From Methylomonas sp. ZR1 (lineage in GTDB: Bacteria; Pseudomonadota; Gammaproteobacteria; Methylococcales; Methylomonadaceae): 64,000 nucleotides of DNA. The notes beneath the pieces are model-generated. The model saw only the letters and a list, made by a program, of their open reading frames with translations. It searched no databases and was not told the DNA's origin. The stretch lies in contig NZ_RCST01000001.1 of assembly GCF_013141865.1 (NCBI RefSeq), positions 3,596,001 through 3,660,000 on the forward strand, written 5' to 3'. The position numbers were made by a program, and so were the translations under genes. Of the stretch, positions 1-8,735 are shown piece after piece (the first letter of the stretch is position 1; each line of letters opens with the position of its first letter).

Positions 1-37
1 AAGTTCTCGTAAGATATTCAGCATTACTAATTCCACA

Positions 38-499
38 TTAGAATTGATTGTTCATATTTTGTTGTTTAACCACAATAAGCGGTCGATTTTGCCAATATGT
101 TGGCGCTTTGCGATCAAATCTCAGCTTGAGTAAATCTCTTTTGAGGAGGCGCATTAATAGCCCAACAGGCAGAATAGTCAATAAGAAAACGGCTCCCATT
201 ATGACGGGATTAATTAAATAAGATAAAATGAGACCCAGACGGTACCAAAGATTATTAAGAGGACGTAGTGGCGCCATCCAAAAATAAGCCAGGAACAGAA
301 AAATGGCGGCAAGGGATAGCCCCGTCAGCCACCAATAATCATAAAAGTCACGGACTCGATATAGCCTTATAAAGGCAATCATTAAAAATACGACAGAAAA
401 AGTTATTCCAAATCCGCGTTCAGTTGGTTTTTCTGCATTCTCTTCTTGGCGCGAGTTTTCAAGCACGTAACCTGATCGTTTATAAGTGGATTTTCTCAT
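38..499 (-). CDS. SxtJ-like small membrane protein
   Basis: 153 residues with a polar N-terminus (about 1-28) and two or three hydrophobic segments (about 30-47, 56-76, 88-115). The stretch from WMAPLRPLN through NPVIMGAVF, LLMRLLKRD and LRFDR to TYW matches the pattern I know from SxtJ-family membrane proteins, which commonly sit in capsule and exosortase-linked polysaccharide loci. No enzymatic residues are visible and the family function is not established. It lies at the distal end of the polysaccharide locus on the same strand, which fits an accessory role in that system. Family recognition is fairly confident; the role is inference from context. Confidence 0.7.
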   Translation of the reverse strand: MRKSTYKRSGYVLENSRQEENAEKPTERGFGITFSVVFLMIAFIRLYRVRDFYDYWWLTGLSLAAIFLFLAYFWMAPLRPLNNLWYRLGLILSYLINPVIMGAVFLLTILPVGLLMRLLKRDLLKLRFDRKAPTYWQNRPLIVVKQQNMNNQF

Positions 500-519
500 A
501 GATTTTAACTACTAGCGGC

Positions 520-821
520 ACTGACCGATACGGCATTTAAACGCTGGTAAAAGTGGCCGATAAACTGGCGAACAACGCCATCCCATTGCTCGACGCCTCA
601 CCCAAATGCCACGAATCGATACTGATCAACACCCCAATCCCGCGGCATGACGACAACCAAAGCGATGATCGTCAAACTTTTTCCTTTTTATTATTTGATT
701 TCCCTGACAGGCAATATAAAAAAGTACGCCAGAAACAAGAAAATTGAATACGACACTCAAATCATGTATGAACTAAAGATGCAAAACCGGATGAATTTTA
801 CTCGTTAGCCTGTTGCATTAG
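520..821. other. Intergenic stretch, possible gene relic
   Basis: No convincing complete gene. A short plus-strand open stretch around 553-747 has a coding-like first third (it begins MADKLANNAIPLLDASP) and then degrades into low-complexity AT-rich sequence. It may be the end of a decayed gene. I do not recognise its family. Confidence 0.3.
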
Positions 822-921
822 GGAGCCTCTGATTAATTCGTTAACATGAATTTCCGTACCAATTAAATCCAATGGCTTGCGCATTGATTTTTATTGAAAA
901 ACTGAATTAATCAGAGGCTCC
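822..921. mobile_element. 100-bp MITE related to the local IS5-group elements
   Basis: Perfect 18-bp terminal inverted repeats (GGAGCCTCTGATTAATTC at 822-839 and its complement at 904-921) flank about 64 bp of AT-rich non-coding sequence. Both ends are bordered by TTAG (818-821 and 922-925), a 4-bp duplication that fits the YTAR target of the IS5 group. The ends closely resemble those of the decayed IS elements at 1866 and 4626-5463, so this is probably a non-autonomous derivative moved by the same transposase. It lies between the SxtJ-like gene and the GT2 gene and interrupts neither. Confidence 0.85.
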
Positions 922-959
922 TTAGAATAATACAACCTGTTTCTTTACGGTATGTTTTG

Positions 960-1697
960 TTATCTATTCAGACTAGGATGATAAAACAATGCATCTCGCA
1001 ATATGGATTTTAATAAAACAAGAGCGCTCTTATATTTTCCTAGCACCCCAGGATGGGCCCGACTTCCTTGCACGCCTATTCTAGGGGGCTCAGAAGAAGA
1101 AATTTCCGTTATCTTCAAGCCGTACCTAGCACCACGGGTTAATAACATTATTTCCGAAAAATCACTCTTGAATTTATCTATTTCCAATGTGTATAGATGA
1201 GACTTTTTGAATGCTTTATACATCACGAGCCCATCTGTGTATTTTGTTGAGAAAAGTATATTAATAAGACCGGTAAAAAACTTATTAGCAATTCCCGATA
1301 CGAAATCATCATCTTCCGAAATTGCATCACCTTTGTATCTCGATGCTACAACTATATCATAACCGGCGTTTATCTTTTCAATTAGCCTTGGAATATCTTC
1401 TGGAATCGAGTTACCGTCCGGCGAAAACGGAATAATGACATCACCTCTAGCCAATTCAAACGCTTCCCAAAAAGCCGCTTTAACTCCTTTTGATTTTTGG
1501 CGAACCACATTATATCCTTTAGAAATAAGATATTCTTTTGAGCCATCATCAGAACTACCATCAAGAATCAATATCTCGTCACACCAACTTTTGTCTATCC
1601 GCGGCATTATAACTTTCAATGCATCTATTTCATTTTTTACAGGAATAAAAAGCGTTGTTATAAATTTTAATTTCGAATTATCCATTTTATTCTTCAA
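960..1697 (-). CDS. Family 2 glycosyltransferase, polyprenyl-phosphate sugar type
   Basis: 245 residues with a GT-A fold signature. The N-terminus reads FIPVKNE, followed by DEILILDGSSDDG (nucleotide-sugar binding) and PFSPDGNSIPEDI around residues 90-103, where the DPDG-like acidic site of the dolichol-phosphate mannosyltransferase group would lie. There are no transmembrane helices, so it is a soluble or peripheral single-domain enzyme. It probably transfers one sugar to a lipid carrier or growing chain at the cytoplasmic face. Its place at the distal end of the polysaccharide locus fits that role. Donor and acceptor cannot be told from sequence. Two in-frame ATGs (1697, 1685) make the start uncertain by four residues. 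Confidence 0.8.
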   Translation of the reverse strand: MKNKMDNSKLKFITTLFIPVKNEIDALKVIMPRIDKSWCDEILILDGSSDDGSKEYLISKGYNVVRQKSKGVKAAFWEAFELARGDVIIPFSPDGNSIPEDIPRLIEKINAGYDIVVASRYKGDAISEDDDFVSGIANKFFTGLINILFSTKYTDGLVMYKAFKKSHLYTLEIDKFKSDFSEIMLLTRGARYGLKITEISSSEPPRIGVQGSRAHPGVLGKYKSALVLLKSILRDALFYHPSLNR

Positions 1698-1865
1698 ATA
1701 AACAGCCGCATTATAAATGCAGCTTGCTGTTCTTTTCTTAGCCTTTAATAAAAATCAAGCAACAACACGCCGTCAAATTATTTTTAAATCTATAACTCAA
1801 TATAATATCGACTTACATCATAAAAGCCCAGCAATAACTAACCGGAATATTAATAGCCACTCTAG

Positions 1866-2378
1866 GGAACCTCTGATTAATGCAGTTTATCAAGAAAAAT
1901 CGATGTGTAAGCCATTGATTAATATACAGTGAATTCAATGTTACGAATTAAATAGCCCTCCCTGAAAAAGCCAAAATTTTTCAGGGAGGACCGCCCTCAC
2001 ACGAACGATAAAAATTGCTCTGATGAAAATGTGCCCCTTAGCCGAAACAGCGACTGCCCAAAATGACGCCAAAAAATCCTCAACCGCCTGAGGATCAAAC
2101 GGATGTTGTGGCCTGCACCGCACAGGATGGCACGCAACGCATCGCCCATTTCGCCTTTCAGGTAGTTGCGCCCCATTAGTCCGTCGTTCTGTAGGTGGCC
2201 GATGATCGGTTCGATGGCGTTGCGGCGTTTCAGGGCACCTTTGAGTCGTCGGGTATCCACGCCGCGTTTTTGCCGGGCTTTGTAAATCGCGACCCCGGGT
2301 ACCTCGACGCCTGGATAACCGAAGTCCACACCCGCTTCTTTGGCGCTGGCAGGCATAGCAATCAAGTAGCGGCAGAAA
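1866..2378 (-). mobile_element. Truncated IS5-group element (right end only)
   Basis: The element end GGAACCTCTGATTAA starts at 1866 and is bordered by CTAG (1862-1865), matching the YTAR target. On the minus strand it carries the C-terminal third of an IS5-group DDE transposase, with the blocks KRGVDTR, RRNAIEPIIGHL, GRNYLKGEMGDA and GHNIRLILRRLR. This includes the conserved glutamate of the DDE triad (AIEPIIGH). The N-terminal part and the other terminal repeat are missing, so the copy is dead. It is fused in frame to a sulfotransferase fragment. Confidence 0.8.
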
Positions 2379-2452
2379 TGAATAACGACGCTAGCAAGCA
2401 AGGCAAAACCGCTACGCGGAGCGCCTAAAACTAGCGGCTTAAATGAATTCAT
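2379..2452 (-). pseudogene. N-terminal fragment of a sulfotransferase gene
   Basis: About 25 codons remain from an ATG at 2452. They encode MNSFKPLVLGAPRSGFALL, the start of a sulfotransferase with its PAPS-binding P-loop (GAPRSGF). The closest relative in the window is the 515-residue sulfotransferase at 10792-12339, which begins MTAPRPLVVGYPRSGFSLL. After roughly residue 25 the reading frame runs directly into IS5-group transposase sequence. The rest of the gene was lost during or after IS insertion. A longer in-frame ATG at 2497 overlaps the upstream acyltransferase stop codon, but family alignment favours 2452. Confidence 0.75.
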
Positions 2453-2493
2453 ACTCAATTCATTACCATATGAGCGTTCTATTACAGTCAAAC

Positions 2494-4500
2494 TCAAAAC
2501 ACATTCAAATTTTGGTATTTTGCACGAATGATCCCTCCAAGCTTTTTAAAGATTTTAGTTGACGCAGCTGGCGTTAAATGATTATTGTCAGCTGTAATCA
2601 AGCTATTTCCGATAATAAAGCTGCAAGTAGATAAATCATCGACAACATCACATAACTGTTCTTGAATGTCGAAGTAGTCAACATTTTCTTCATTTGCAAT
2701 TTTCTGAATTGCCCGGCGCAAATCGACAGTATTAGAAAGTAATCCGTCTCGCGCAATAGACTGAATCTCATACTCGGTGGATTTCTCACTTGCCTCTCGA
2801 GCAACTATATCAATTAGCTTCTCTTTAAATATAAATGGCTGCCCAACCACTAAAACTGGCTTACCAATTGCCTTCATGTATCTAATAGTTTCCCGGAAAT
2901 TATTATAATCCGGGCCAAGCGACGCAAATATCGTCAAATCGATAGCGTTTTTTTCAATAAAGTCAAACATAAATTGATTAGATTGAAGACAGTAATCCAT
3001 TCCCCAATTAACACCAGGCCTACAATTTGACGGTGTTGCTTGAAGAAGATTAAATCGCTCTCTAGGCAAATTCTCATTCAACCCCATCCAACTATAACTT
3101 GCCACAGAATCTCCCATCAGCAATATATTGACCTTACCATTAACAGGCTGAATACATTCTGCTTGATCAAAGTTTTTAAAATTTGTGAACGAGCAACCTG
3201 GCGCCCGAGGTTTCAAGGTACTTAACGAATCTTTTGTTCCTGATAATAAGTACGAGACATTTTTAGGGAAACGCCATCGCCAACCATCATGAGAGTAAAC
3301 ATGCAATGCTGGAGCTCCAACAATTACTAAAGACAATGAAACAGCAGACCAGAATTTACGTCGCCCGGAGGAAGTGCTTTGAAAATCGATCCTTCTAAAA
3401 GGCGCTTCAATAAATTTGTATAGTAAAGCGGCGATAGCTATCGATAAAATCAATACAGCGACCTTATCAAGCAAGCTCCATGACTCCGGTTTTATATATT
3501 TATAAAATACAATCGTCGGCCAGTGAATAAGGTATACTGAATAACTGATTAGACCCAAGCCAGAAACTAACGAATGCCTCAAAAGCGCACCGAAAAGTCT
3601 AGATGTTTTTGCGCCATATATTATTAATGCGGCGCCAAAACACGGGAGTAGCGCAAAAGTGCAAGTATAAGCATGCTCATCTTTATGCTGCGTAGCCGCA
3701 TACATAATTGTTAAAAATCCAATAAATACAGCAGCCTCTTTTACCCAATCAGAACGATTTTGACTGTGTTCAACACCCAATAAAGCAGCTCCTAGTGAAA
3801 ATTCAAATATACGAAATGGCATAAGAAAAAATGCCGAGGATTCAACGTTGGAAAACGATACGGACAAATATAATCCGAGTTTATTTTGAATTTCAAAAAG
3901 ATTATTGACATAAGCGATATTTAATAAAACACTGAAAGCGGAAATCAAAAAAAATGCTTGAGTTAAATGCGCTCTTGGGACTCTGCGAAACAAAAATAAA
4001 ACAATTATCGGCCAAATCAAGTAAAACTGTAGCTCGACGCTAAGAGACCAAGTATGCAACGCGGGCTTTAGATAAGCCACTTTGTCGAAATAGCCAGATT
4101 GACTCCAAAATAATATATTTGACAATCCGACCAAAGCATAAAAAATAGAACCGCCAAGATGTTCAAAATCGTCCGGTCTAAACGATATCTCCGCTATAAA
4201 AAATGATAAAAAAAGAGTAAACGCCAACGCCGGAAATATGCGTTTAGCTCGTCTAATCAAAAACAACCCATAGTCAATATTTTTTACACGGGACTGATAC
4301 AACTCATCCAACAACAATCCGGTTATTAGGTAGCCACTTATTACAAAAAATATATCAACACCGACAAAACCGCCCTTAAAGCCAGCGATCTCAAGATGAA
4401 ATAAAACAACTAATATGACTGCGATGGCACGGATACCATCAATTTCTTTGTAATAAGTGCTATATTGCGTGCCCGCAGTGTGCAAAAGCGAACTATTCAA
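2494..4500 (-). CDS. OafA/YrhL-type O-acyltransferase with C-terminal SGNH domain
   Basis: 668 residues. Residues 1-370 form an acyltransferase-3 membrane domain with about ten hydrophobic segments. It carries the family landmarks DGIRAIAV, a histidine in LFHLEI, FVGVDIFFVISGY and the WSLSVELQFY block around 151-160. Residues 400-668 form a periplasmic SGNH-like domain with GDS at 463-465 and a late Asn-His-Leu-Thr block that fits the catalytic His region. The family transfers acyl groups, often acetyl, from the cytoplasm to surface glycans. Its position in the polysaccharide locus implies O-acetylation of the exported polymer. The gene is intact and is flanked by IS5-group debris on both sides. 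Confidence 0.88.
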   Translation of the reverse strand: MNSSLLHTAGTQYSTYYKEIDGIRAIAVILVVLFHLEIAGFKGGFVGVDIFFVISGYLITGLLLDELYQSRVKNIDYGLFLIRRAKRIFPALAFTLFLSFFIAEISFRPDDFEHLGGSIFYALVGLSNILFWSQSGYFDKVAYLKPALHTWSLSVELQFYLIWPIIVLFLFRRVPRAHLTQAFFLISAFSVLLNIAYVNNLFEIQNKLGLYLSVSFSNVESSAFFLMPFRIFEFSLGAALLGVEHSQNRSDWVKEAAVFIGFLTIMYAATQHKDEHAYTCTFALLPCFGAALIIYGAKTSRLFGALLRHSLVSGLGLISYSVYLIHWPTIVFYKYIKPESWSLLDKVAVLILSIAIAALLYKFIEAPFRRIDFQSTSSGRRKFWSAVSLSLVIVGAPALHVYSHDGWRWRFPKNVSYLLSGTKDSLSTLKPRAPGCSFTNFKNFDQAECIQPVNGKVNILLMGDSVASYSWMGLNENLPRERFNLLQATPSNCRPGVNWGMDYCLQSNQFMFDFIEKNAIDLTIFASLGPDYNNFRETIRYMKAIGKPVLVVGQPFIFKEKLIDIVAREASEKSTEYEIQSIARDGLLSNTVDLRRAIQKIANEENVDYFDIQEQLCDVVDDLSTCSFIIGNSLITADNNHLTPAASTKIFKKLGGIIRAKYQNLNVF

Positions 4501-4625
4501 ATTTAAGCCCTCGCAAAGTCAAAAAATCAACATTGCCGCAATTAAAAATAATTTCTAACTTTAAATACCGAACCAATGTTAGCGTTTTAATTTTTTAACG
4601 CTCCACACTTCTGCATTTTCGTTAT

Positions 4626-5463
4626 GGAACCTCTGAATAATAGCTGTTTTGAAATACATCAGTTTCAATAGCCGGTCAAAACTCAAAAACTGACTGATGA
4701 TTGATCTAAAACAGTCCGTTTTGTGCTCGCAATGCGCCTTATTTGGCAATTGCAGACGCAATCAGGCTACGACGTTAGTAGGCATCCCCGCGCAGGACAT
4801 TGGCAATCGCTACCAGAAAGGCCAACGGGCCTGATAACCCGCATCGCCGTGGACAAACTGTTCCTCGCCGTGCAACAACGAGGCTGCTTCCGCGATGTCG
4901 CTGACGTTGCCCGAGGTGACTTTGAAGGTATGCACCAAGCCGGTTTCGCTATCGACAACAATGTGGAATTTAACCATTGAATGCCTTTCTTGCAGGCATG
5001 CATCTCGGGATCGTGCGCTTTGTCCTGATTTCTAGTCGAGGTCGGTGCCGGAACTGCAAAATCGTGCTTTCATCCAGCACGGCTTCCAGGCAGATACCGC
5101 AAAAACGCCGCAGCGATTCAATCTCATACAGCGCCTCTTCCACTTGTTCCCTATGGGTATGCCGGATCGGAGTAGTTATAGAGAATCTGTGCGACGTGAA
5201 CATGCAACATGGCATTCAACGGAAACGGTTTGCGCCCACGTCCTTTACCTGAAGCGTAATGCGGTTCGATCTTCGCTGGCATGACGGCCCACGGCAATAA
5301 AGCTTCGAGCTAACCGAGAAACTTCTCGTGCCGGGTGACTTTGCCTCTGTTAGCGTATTCGGCATCGGCAAAACTGAGTTATCGTTAAGGGTCCATGCGC
5401 GTCGTCGCGAAAACCAGGTGAATGCCAAATTATATCCCTGGTGTGCAATTAATCAGAGGTTCC
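4626..5463 (-). mobile_element. Decayed IS5-group insertion sequence
   Basis: The terminal repeats GGAACCTCTGAATAAT (4626-4641) and the complement of GGAACCTCTGATTAAT (5448-5463) match at 15 of 16 positions. They are bordered by TTAT and TTAA, near-copies of a YTAR target. Minus-strand pieces of an IS5-group transposase occur in order but in different frames: an N-terminal block ending near GRKPF, then a block with EEALYEIESLRRF and DESTILQFRH, then LVHTFKVTSGNVSD and GDAGYQ. Frameshifts, stops and internal deletions separate them. At 838 bp it is shorter than a typical full element of about 1.1 kb. It is inactive and possibly an ancestor or sibling of the MITE at 822-921. Confidence 0.82.
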
Positions 5464-5616
5464 TTAACGGAATAAATAGCACCACGAGACTTTAGTTATT
5501 TCAGAATTCCCTTGAAACTTCTGCCGGCAAGAAAAATATCACTTTTTAGGAAGCTGATGCGCCATCTTATAATCCATCAATATTTATCTTTTGTATAAAT
5601 AGTTCATGCCCATTAA

Positions 5617-6570
5617 TCAGGTGTCCAAGCGCTCCAATAAACTCCAATACTCTAACAAATCATGTGGAAACCGATGCTTTGCGAGAAAAGATTGCCGCAT
5701 GCCTTCATATTGCGTCAAACAATCTTCATAGGCCTGGGGCCAATTATTCACCACCCGCCTTAATTCATCTTCCCAGCCAGTTTCATGCAATTGAATACAG
5801 CATTCAGCAATGCAGGATCGGTCTTGCGTTCCAATCGAAACCGTTGCTCGGCCGCAACGCAACGCGGCAATGATACGCATCAATGAAAGCCAACGCCAAT
5901 TGGGTCGCTGGGGAATATTCAACACGATGCGCGCGGATTCATTAAGTCGGTCACGCCCCTTTCTCGGTAAAAAGTTCGAGGTTTGCGCTAACACAAAACG
6001 TTCGGCAATCGCCCGTAGCGTTTGATCCCGAAACGCAGTAAGTGCGCCGGAAAAAACGACTTCATGCGTCGGGTTTTGACCCGTCAATTCAACACGCACT
6101 AATTCGGGAAACGGAAGCGTTCTGACTGTAAGGCCGGGAAACATTCTCTCAGACCCTACTAACTCAGGCAGGTCCCCCAACACAAAAATAGCCCGAAAAT
6201 AAGGTACGCAATCCATGAGATTCTTGATTCTCGCCACCTGAGTTGCAGGATGCATGTAGTCATTATTGCTCCATAATCGGTCGCCATGGATGAACAATTC
6301 GTTTCCAACCAGATCAAGGTGCTCGGTCATAATAACCGCCACTCGCTTGCCAGTGCGTTCGCAATAATCAATGAGTGTCCTGCTGGTCATTTCCGAAAAA
6401 TTCTCGATGACTACATTTAGCGCACTATCCTTTGGCGTGCGCCCCATAGTCACGGAATAACCATGTTGCTGCATTATCAGAAAAAAGAACTCGATCTGAT
6501 CAGTTACGCCTTGTAAAGGATGGTTATATAACCAAAGGTGAATCGACCGACTCTTGGAATGCCCGGTCAT
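5617..6570 (-). CDS. Putative glycosyltransferase-like protein of the polysaccharide locus
   Basis: 317 residues, soluble, with no signal peptide. The alternating hydrophobic strands and a C-terminal stretch around 220-270 (RIVLNIPQRPNW, RIIAALRCGRATVS) resemble the C-terminal half of GT-B glycosyltransferases, but I see no diagnostic catalytic motif. Its start codon overlaps the stop of the upstream 722-residue glycosyltransferase by 4 bp (ATGA), so the two are translationally coupled. The gene is the last of a tightly overlapping series starting at wzt. Function is inferred only from fold impression and context. Confidence 0.5.
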   Translation of the reverse strand: MTGHSKSRSIHLWLYNHPLQGVTDQIEFFFLIMQQHGYSVTMGRTPKDSALNVVIENFSEMTSRTLIDYCERTGKRVAVIMTEHLDLVGNELFIHGDRLWSNNDYMHPATQVARIKNLMDCVPYFRAIFVLGDLPELVGSERMFPGLTVRTLPFPELVRVELTGQNPTHEVVFSGALTAFRDQTLRAIAERFVLAQTSNFLPRKGRDRLNESARIVLNIPQRPNWRWLSLMRIIAALRCGRATVSIGTQDRSCIAECCIQLHETGWEDELRRVVNNWPQAYEDCLTQYEGMRQSFLAKHRFPHDLLEYWSLLERLDT

Positions 6571-8735
6571 GACAAACTGCGCTCTACAGCCATTCTTACA
6601 TCCTCAAGCGAGTCGCCGGTATAGAGCTGGCTATAGCCGTTTGTATTTACACGATTCATATCAAATGCCCCTTCGGCTTGCATGATTGCAAAAAAAGAAT
6701 TTCCAACACGGATCAAATTGAAGCCGCAAACCCCCTCTTCAACTAACTCAATGCTTTCTTGCGATACAGTCGATAACTCTTCAACTTTACGCAGAATGTC
6801 CTTAAGACTTGTTCCTTTAATGCAAACTTCGTAATCTCCAGCATCTGCGCGCTGCTTGTTGAATTCTCCTCCATTCTTGGAGATGGCATAAAACTGATGA
6901 TTGCAACGTATAATATTCAGCCCATGCATATCTTGTGCAACAAGTTCAATATTGGCTTCCGGCTGGGCTATTTTTTGCTCCGCAACTATTTCGCCAAAGA
7001 ATTGCCTCCATGCTCGATATAAACGCCTTAACAACTTAAGAAATTTGGATGAGAGCGCGTAAACAAGGGGAAAAGGCATTAATTTGTTGGCTACGACTTC
7101 AATAAACCGTTTTGTATTGCGGCGCTCGGCCTCCGTGATTGGGACTCTGAGATAACATCCGCCTAGCCCTTTTATTTCCGTTGAAAACGCGAGAGGGATG
7201 GGCAATGACGGCTCGACATACTCAGTGATTGGAGACCAGTCATGCAACCCCACCGCTTGATCGCCAGGAGAGGCAATAAAACACCCTCCCATTTCGGTGA
7301 CGCATCCTTGACCGGTATGCAATCTGGCTACCGGTTGCGGCGGACTCGTGAAAACCCTGCCCCAATCGCTGTCGTCAATTAAAAGATGATGCTTCGCTGG
7401 CGATAAATCTGTTGCCCCATTCGACACAAGATTATCTTTAAGAAAATCCTGATATAAACCATATACGTCAGACCAAAAGGCTTCGCTGAATAGGCGCCCT
7501 GAAAACTCCATACGAGCTTTTCTGCACACGTTGGCAGACAATTCTGCGTATTTTTTTGGATTTTGGAACAGTTCCGTTATGCGCCTTAAGAGTTGTTCAA
7601 CAAGGGCGTCTTCCAAATCTGGATTTCGAGCATATTGATCAATCATTACTCCGCATTCAGGATCTCGTCGCCAATTGTTGGCATATACTCCGGATAAGAT
7701 TATTCCATCCTTCCCATCCACGACATAGAGGCTGGTCCCAATGGTATCGGAGACAACCGGCACAGCGCCCGCGTCCATAGCCTGCATGATCGAAACCGAA
7801 TGCAAGGAAGCGCTCGGAAGCAGCAGAAAATGCGCGGCGCACATTAGCTTCTCCAGTTCATGCGCTGTCAGATAATCCTCAATCCATATAATGCTATGAC
7901 CTTCGTGACAGCCCAACCAATCTAAATCAACACCATATTGTCGCAACATTGCATCCGAGGGGCGTCCGCAACGCATAAACAATCGTTTATTCTCCGGATC
8001 GCGACAAAAGGCTTGCCAAAAACGCAAGACAATATGCCCGCCGCGCAAGAAAAAATTTGCGGGATTCTGATTGGCCGAATTGACAAACAGGAATCTGGTT
8101 GACGATAGAGGACCTTTGGATAATTGTTTATTTTCTTCCGCCCCCTCCATTAAACCAATGCGCGACAAATGAAGCTTGGCATCGATGATAGGCGACGCAA
8201 AAAAACGGCTCAAATCCGTGATCGTCTCAGGTAAATGGGAAAAAACTCCAAGACACAGCGGATTTTCGAATATTTGCTTGTAATGCGCTCGTACCTGTTC
8301 TTGCGATTCCATGCTACCGGTTCCTTGATGCGCGAATGGAAAAAAAACCGGCGCGAACGATTCGCAGTGAAATACAAAAGGGCGACACAGACTCGGAAAC
8401 GGTGCAGTGTGATGAACTTCAATCTCACCGGGCAATAAACGGGTTAATCCCTGATTGGCAGACCAATAATGTGCAAAGTAATCCTTCTCGATAGGCGATA
8501 AGGAAACGTTTTCCAACTTGACGGCCTCTTTCGCAACTTCGGCGAGTAAGGATTCTCTGAACGCCTCGTCGCCGCGCAAAGATTGCGATAACTCGATGTT
8601 ATCCCATGCCGCGATATTCAACCAGTCGGGCTTCTCTTCGAACAACGCCCGGTAGAGGGGATGAAAGCCATTCAGCGGAATATAGTGTGTCAGGCTCCAG
8701 GGAATTGCGACATTCAGCATCTGTTCGCTCATCAA
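6567..8735 (-). CDS. GT4-like glycosyltransferase with two C-terminal repeat modules
   Basis: 722 residues. Residues about 210-420 resemble the nucleotide-sugar-binding half of a GT-B family 4 enzyme (RFLFVNSANQNPANF, FMRCGRPSD, LLLPSASLHSVSIMQAMDAG, VPVVSD). The first glutamate of the usual EX7E motif is replaced in SVSIMQAMDAG, so catalysis may differ. A basic hydrophobic patch at 550-580 could contact the membrane. Residues 596-654 and 661-721 are two copies of a module with the pattern G-x-N-[IL]-[IV]-R-x-x-x-x-F-[YF]-A-I, also present in the next two upstream proteins. The start overlaps the upstream stop by 4 bp. Donor sugar unknown. Confidence 0.68.
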   Translation of the reverse strand: MMSEQMLNVAIPWSLTHYIPLNGFHPLYRALFEEKPDWLNIAAWDNIELSQSLRGDEAFRESLLAEVAKEAVKLENVSLSPIEKDYFAHYWSANQGLTRLLPGEIEVHHTAPFPSLCRPFVFHCESFAPVFFPFAHQGTGSMESQEQVRAHYKQIFENPLCLGVFSHLPETITDLSRFFASPIIDAKLHLSRIGLMEGAEENKQLSKGPLSSTRFLFVNSANQNPANFFLRGGHIVLRFWQAFCRDPENKRLFMRCGRPSDAMLRQYGVDLDWLGCHEGHSIIWIEDYLTAHELEKLMCAAHFLLLPSASLHSVSIMQAMDAGAVPVVSDTIGTSLYVVDGKDGIILSGVYANNWRRDPECGVMIDQYARNPDLEDALVEQLLRRITELFQNPKKYAELSANVCRKARMEFSGRLFSEAFWSDVYGLYQDFLKDNLVSNGATDLSPAKHHLLIDDSDWGRVFTSPPQPVARLHTGQGCVTEMGGCFIASPGDQAVGLHDWSPITEYVEPSLPIPLAFSTEIKGLGGCYLRVPITEAERRNTKRFIEVVANKLMPFPLVYALSSKFLKLLRRLYRAWRQFFGEIVAEQKIAQPEANIELVAQDMHGLNIIRCNHQFYAISKNGGEFNKQRADAGDYEVCIKGTSLKDILRKVEELSTVSQESIELVEEGVCGFNLIRVGNSFFAIMQAEGAFDMNRVNTNGYSQLYTGDSLEDVRMAVERSLS

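Noticed and set aside
553..747. Small plus-strand reading frame of 64 codons
   Set aside because: Only the first third looks coding; no ribosome site and no family match. Kept as a possible relic only.
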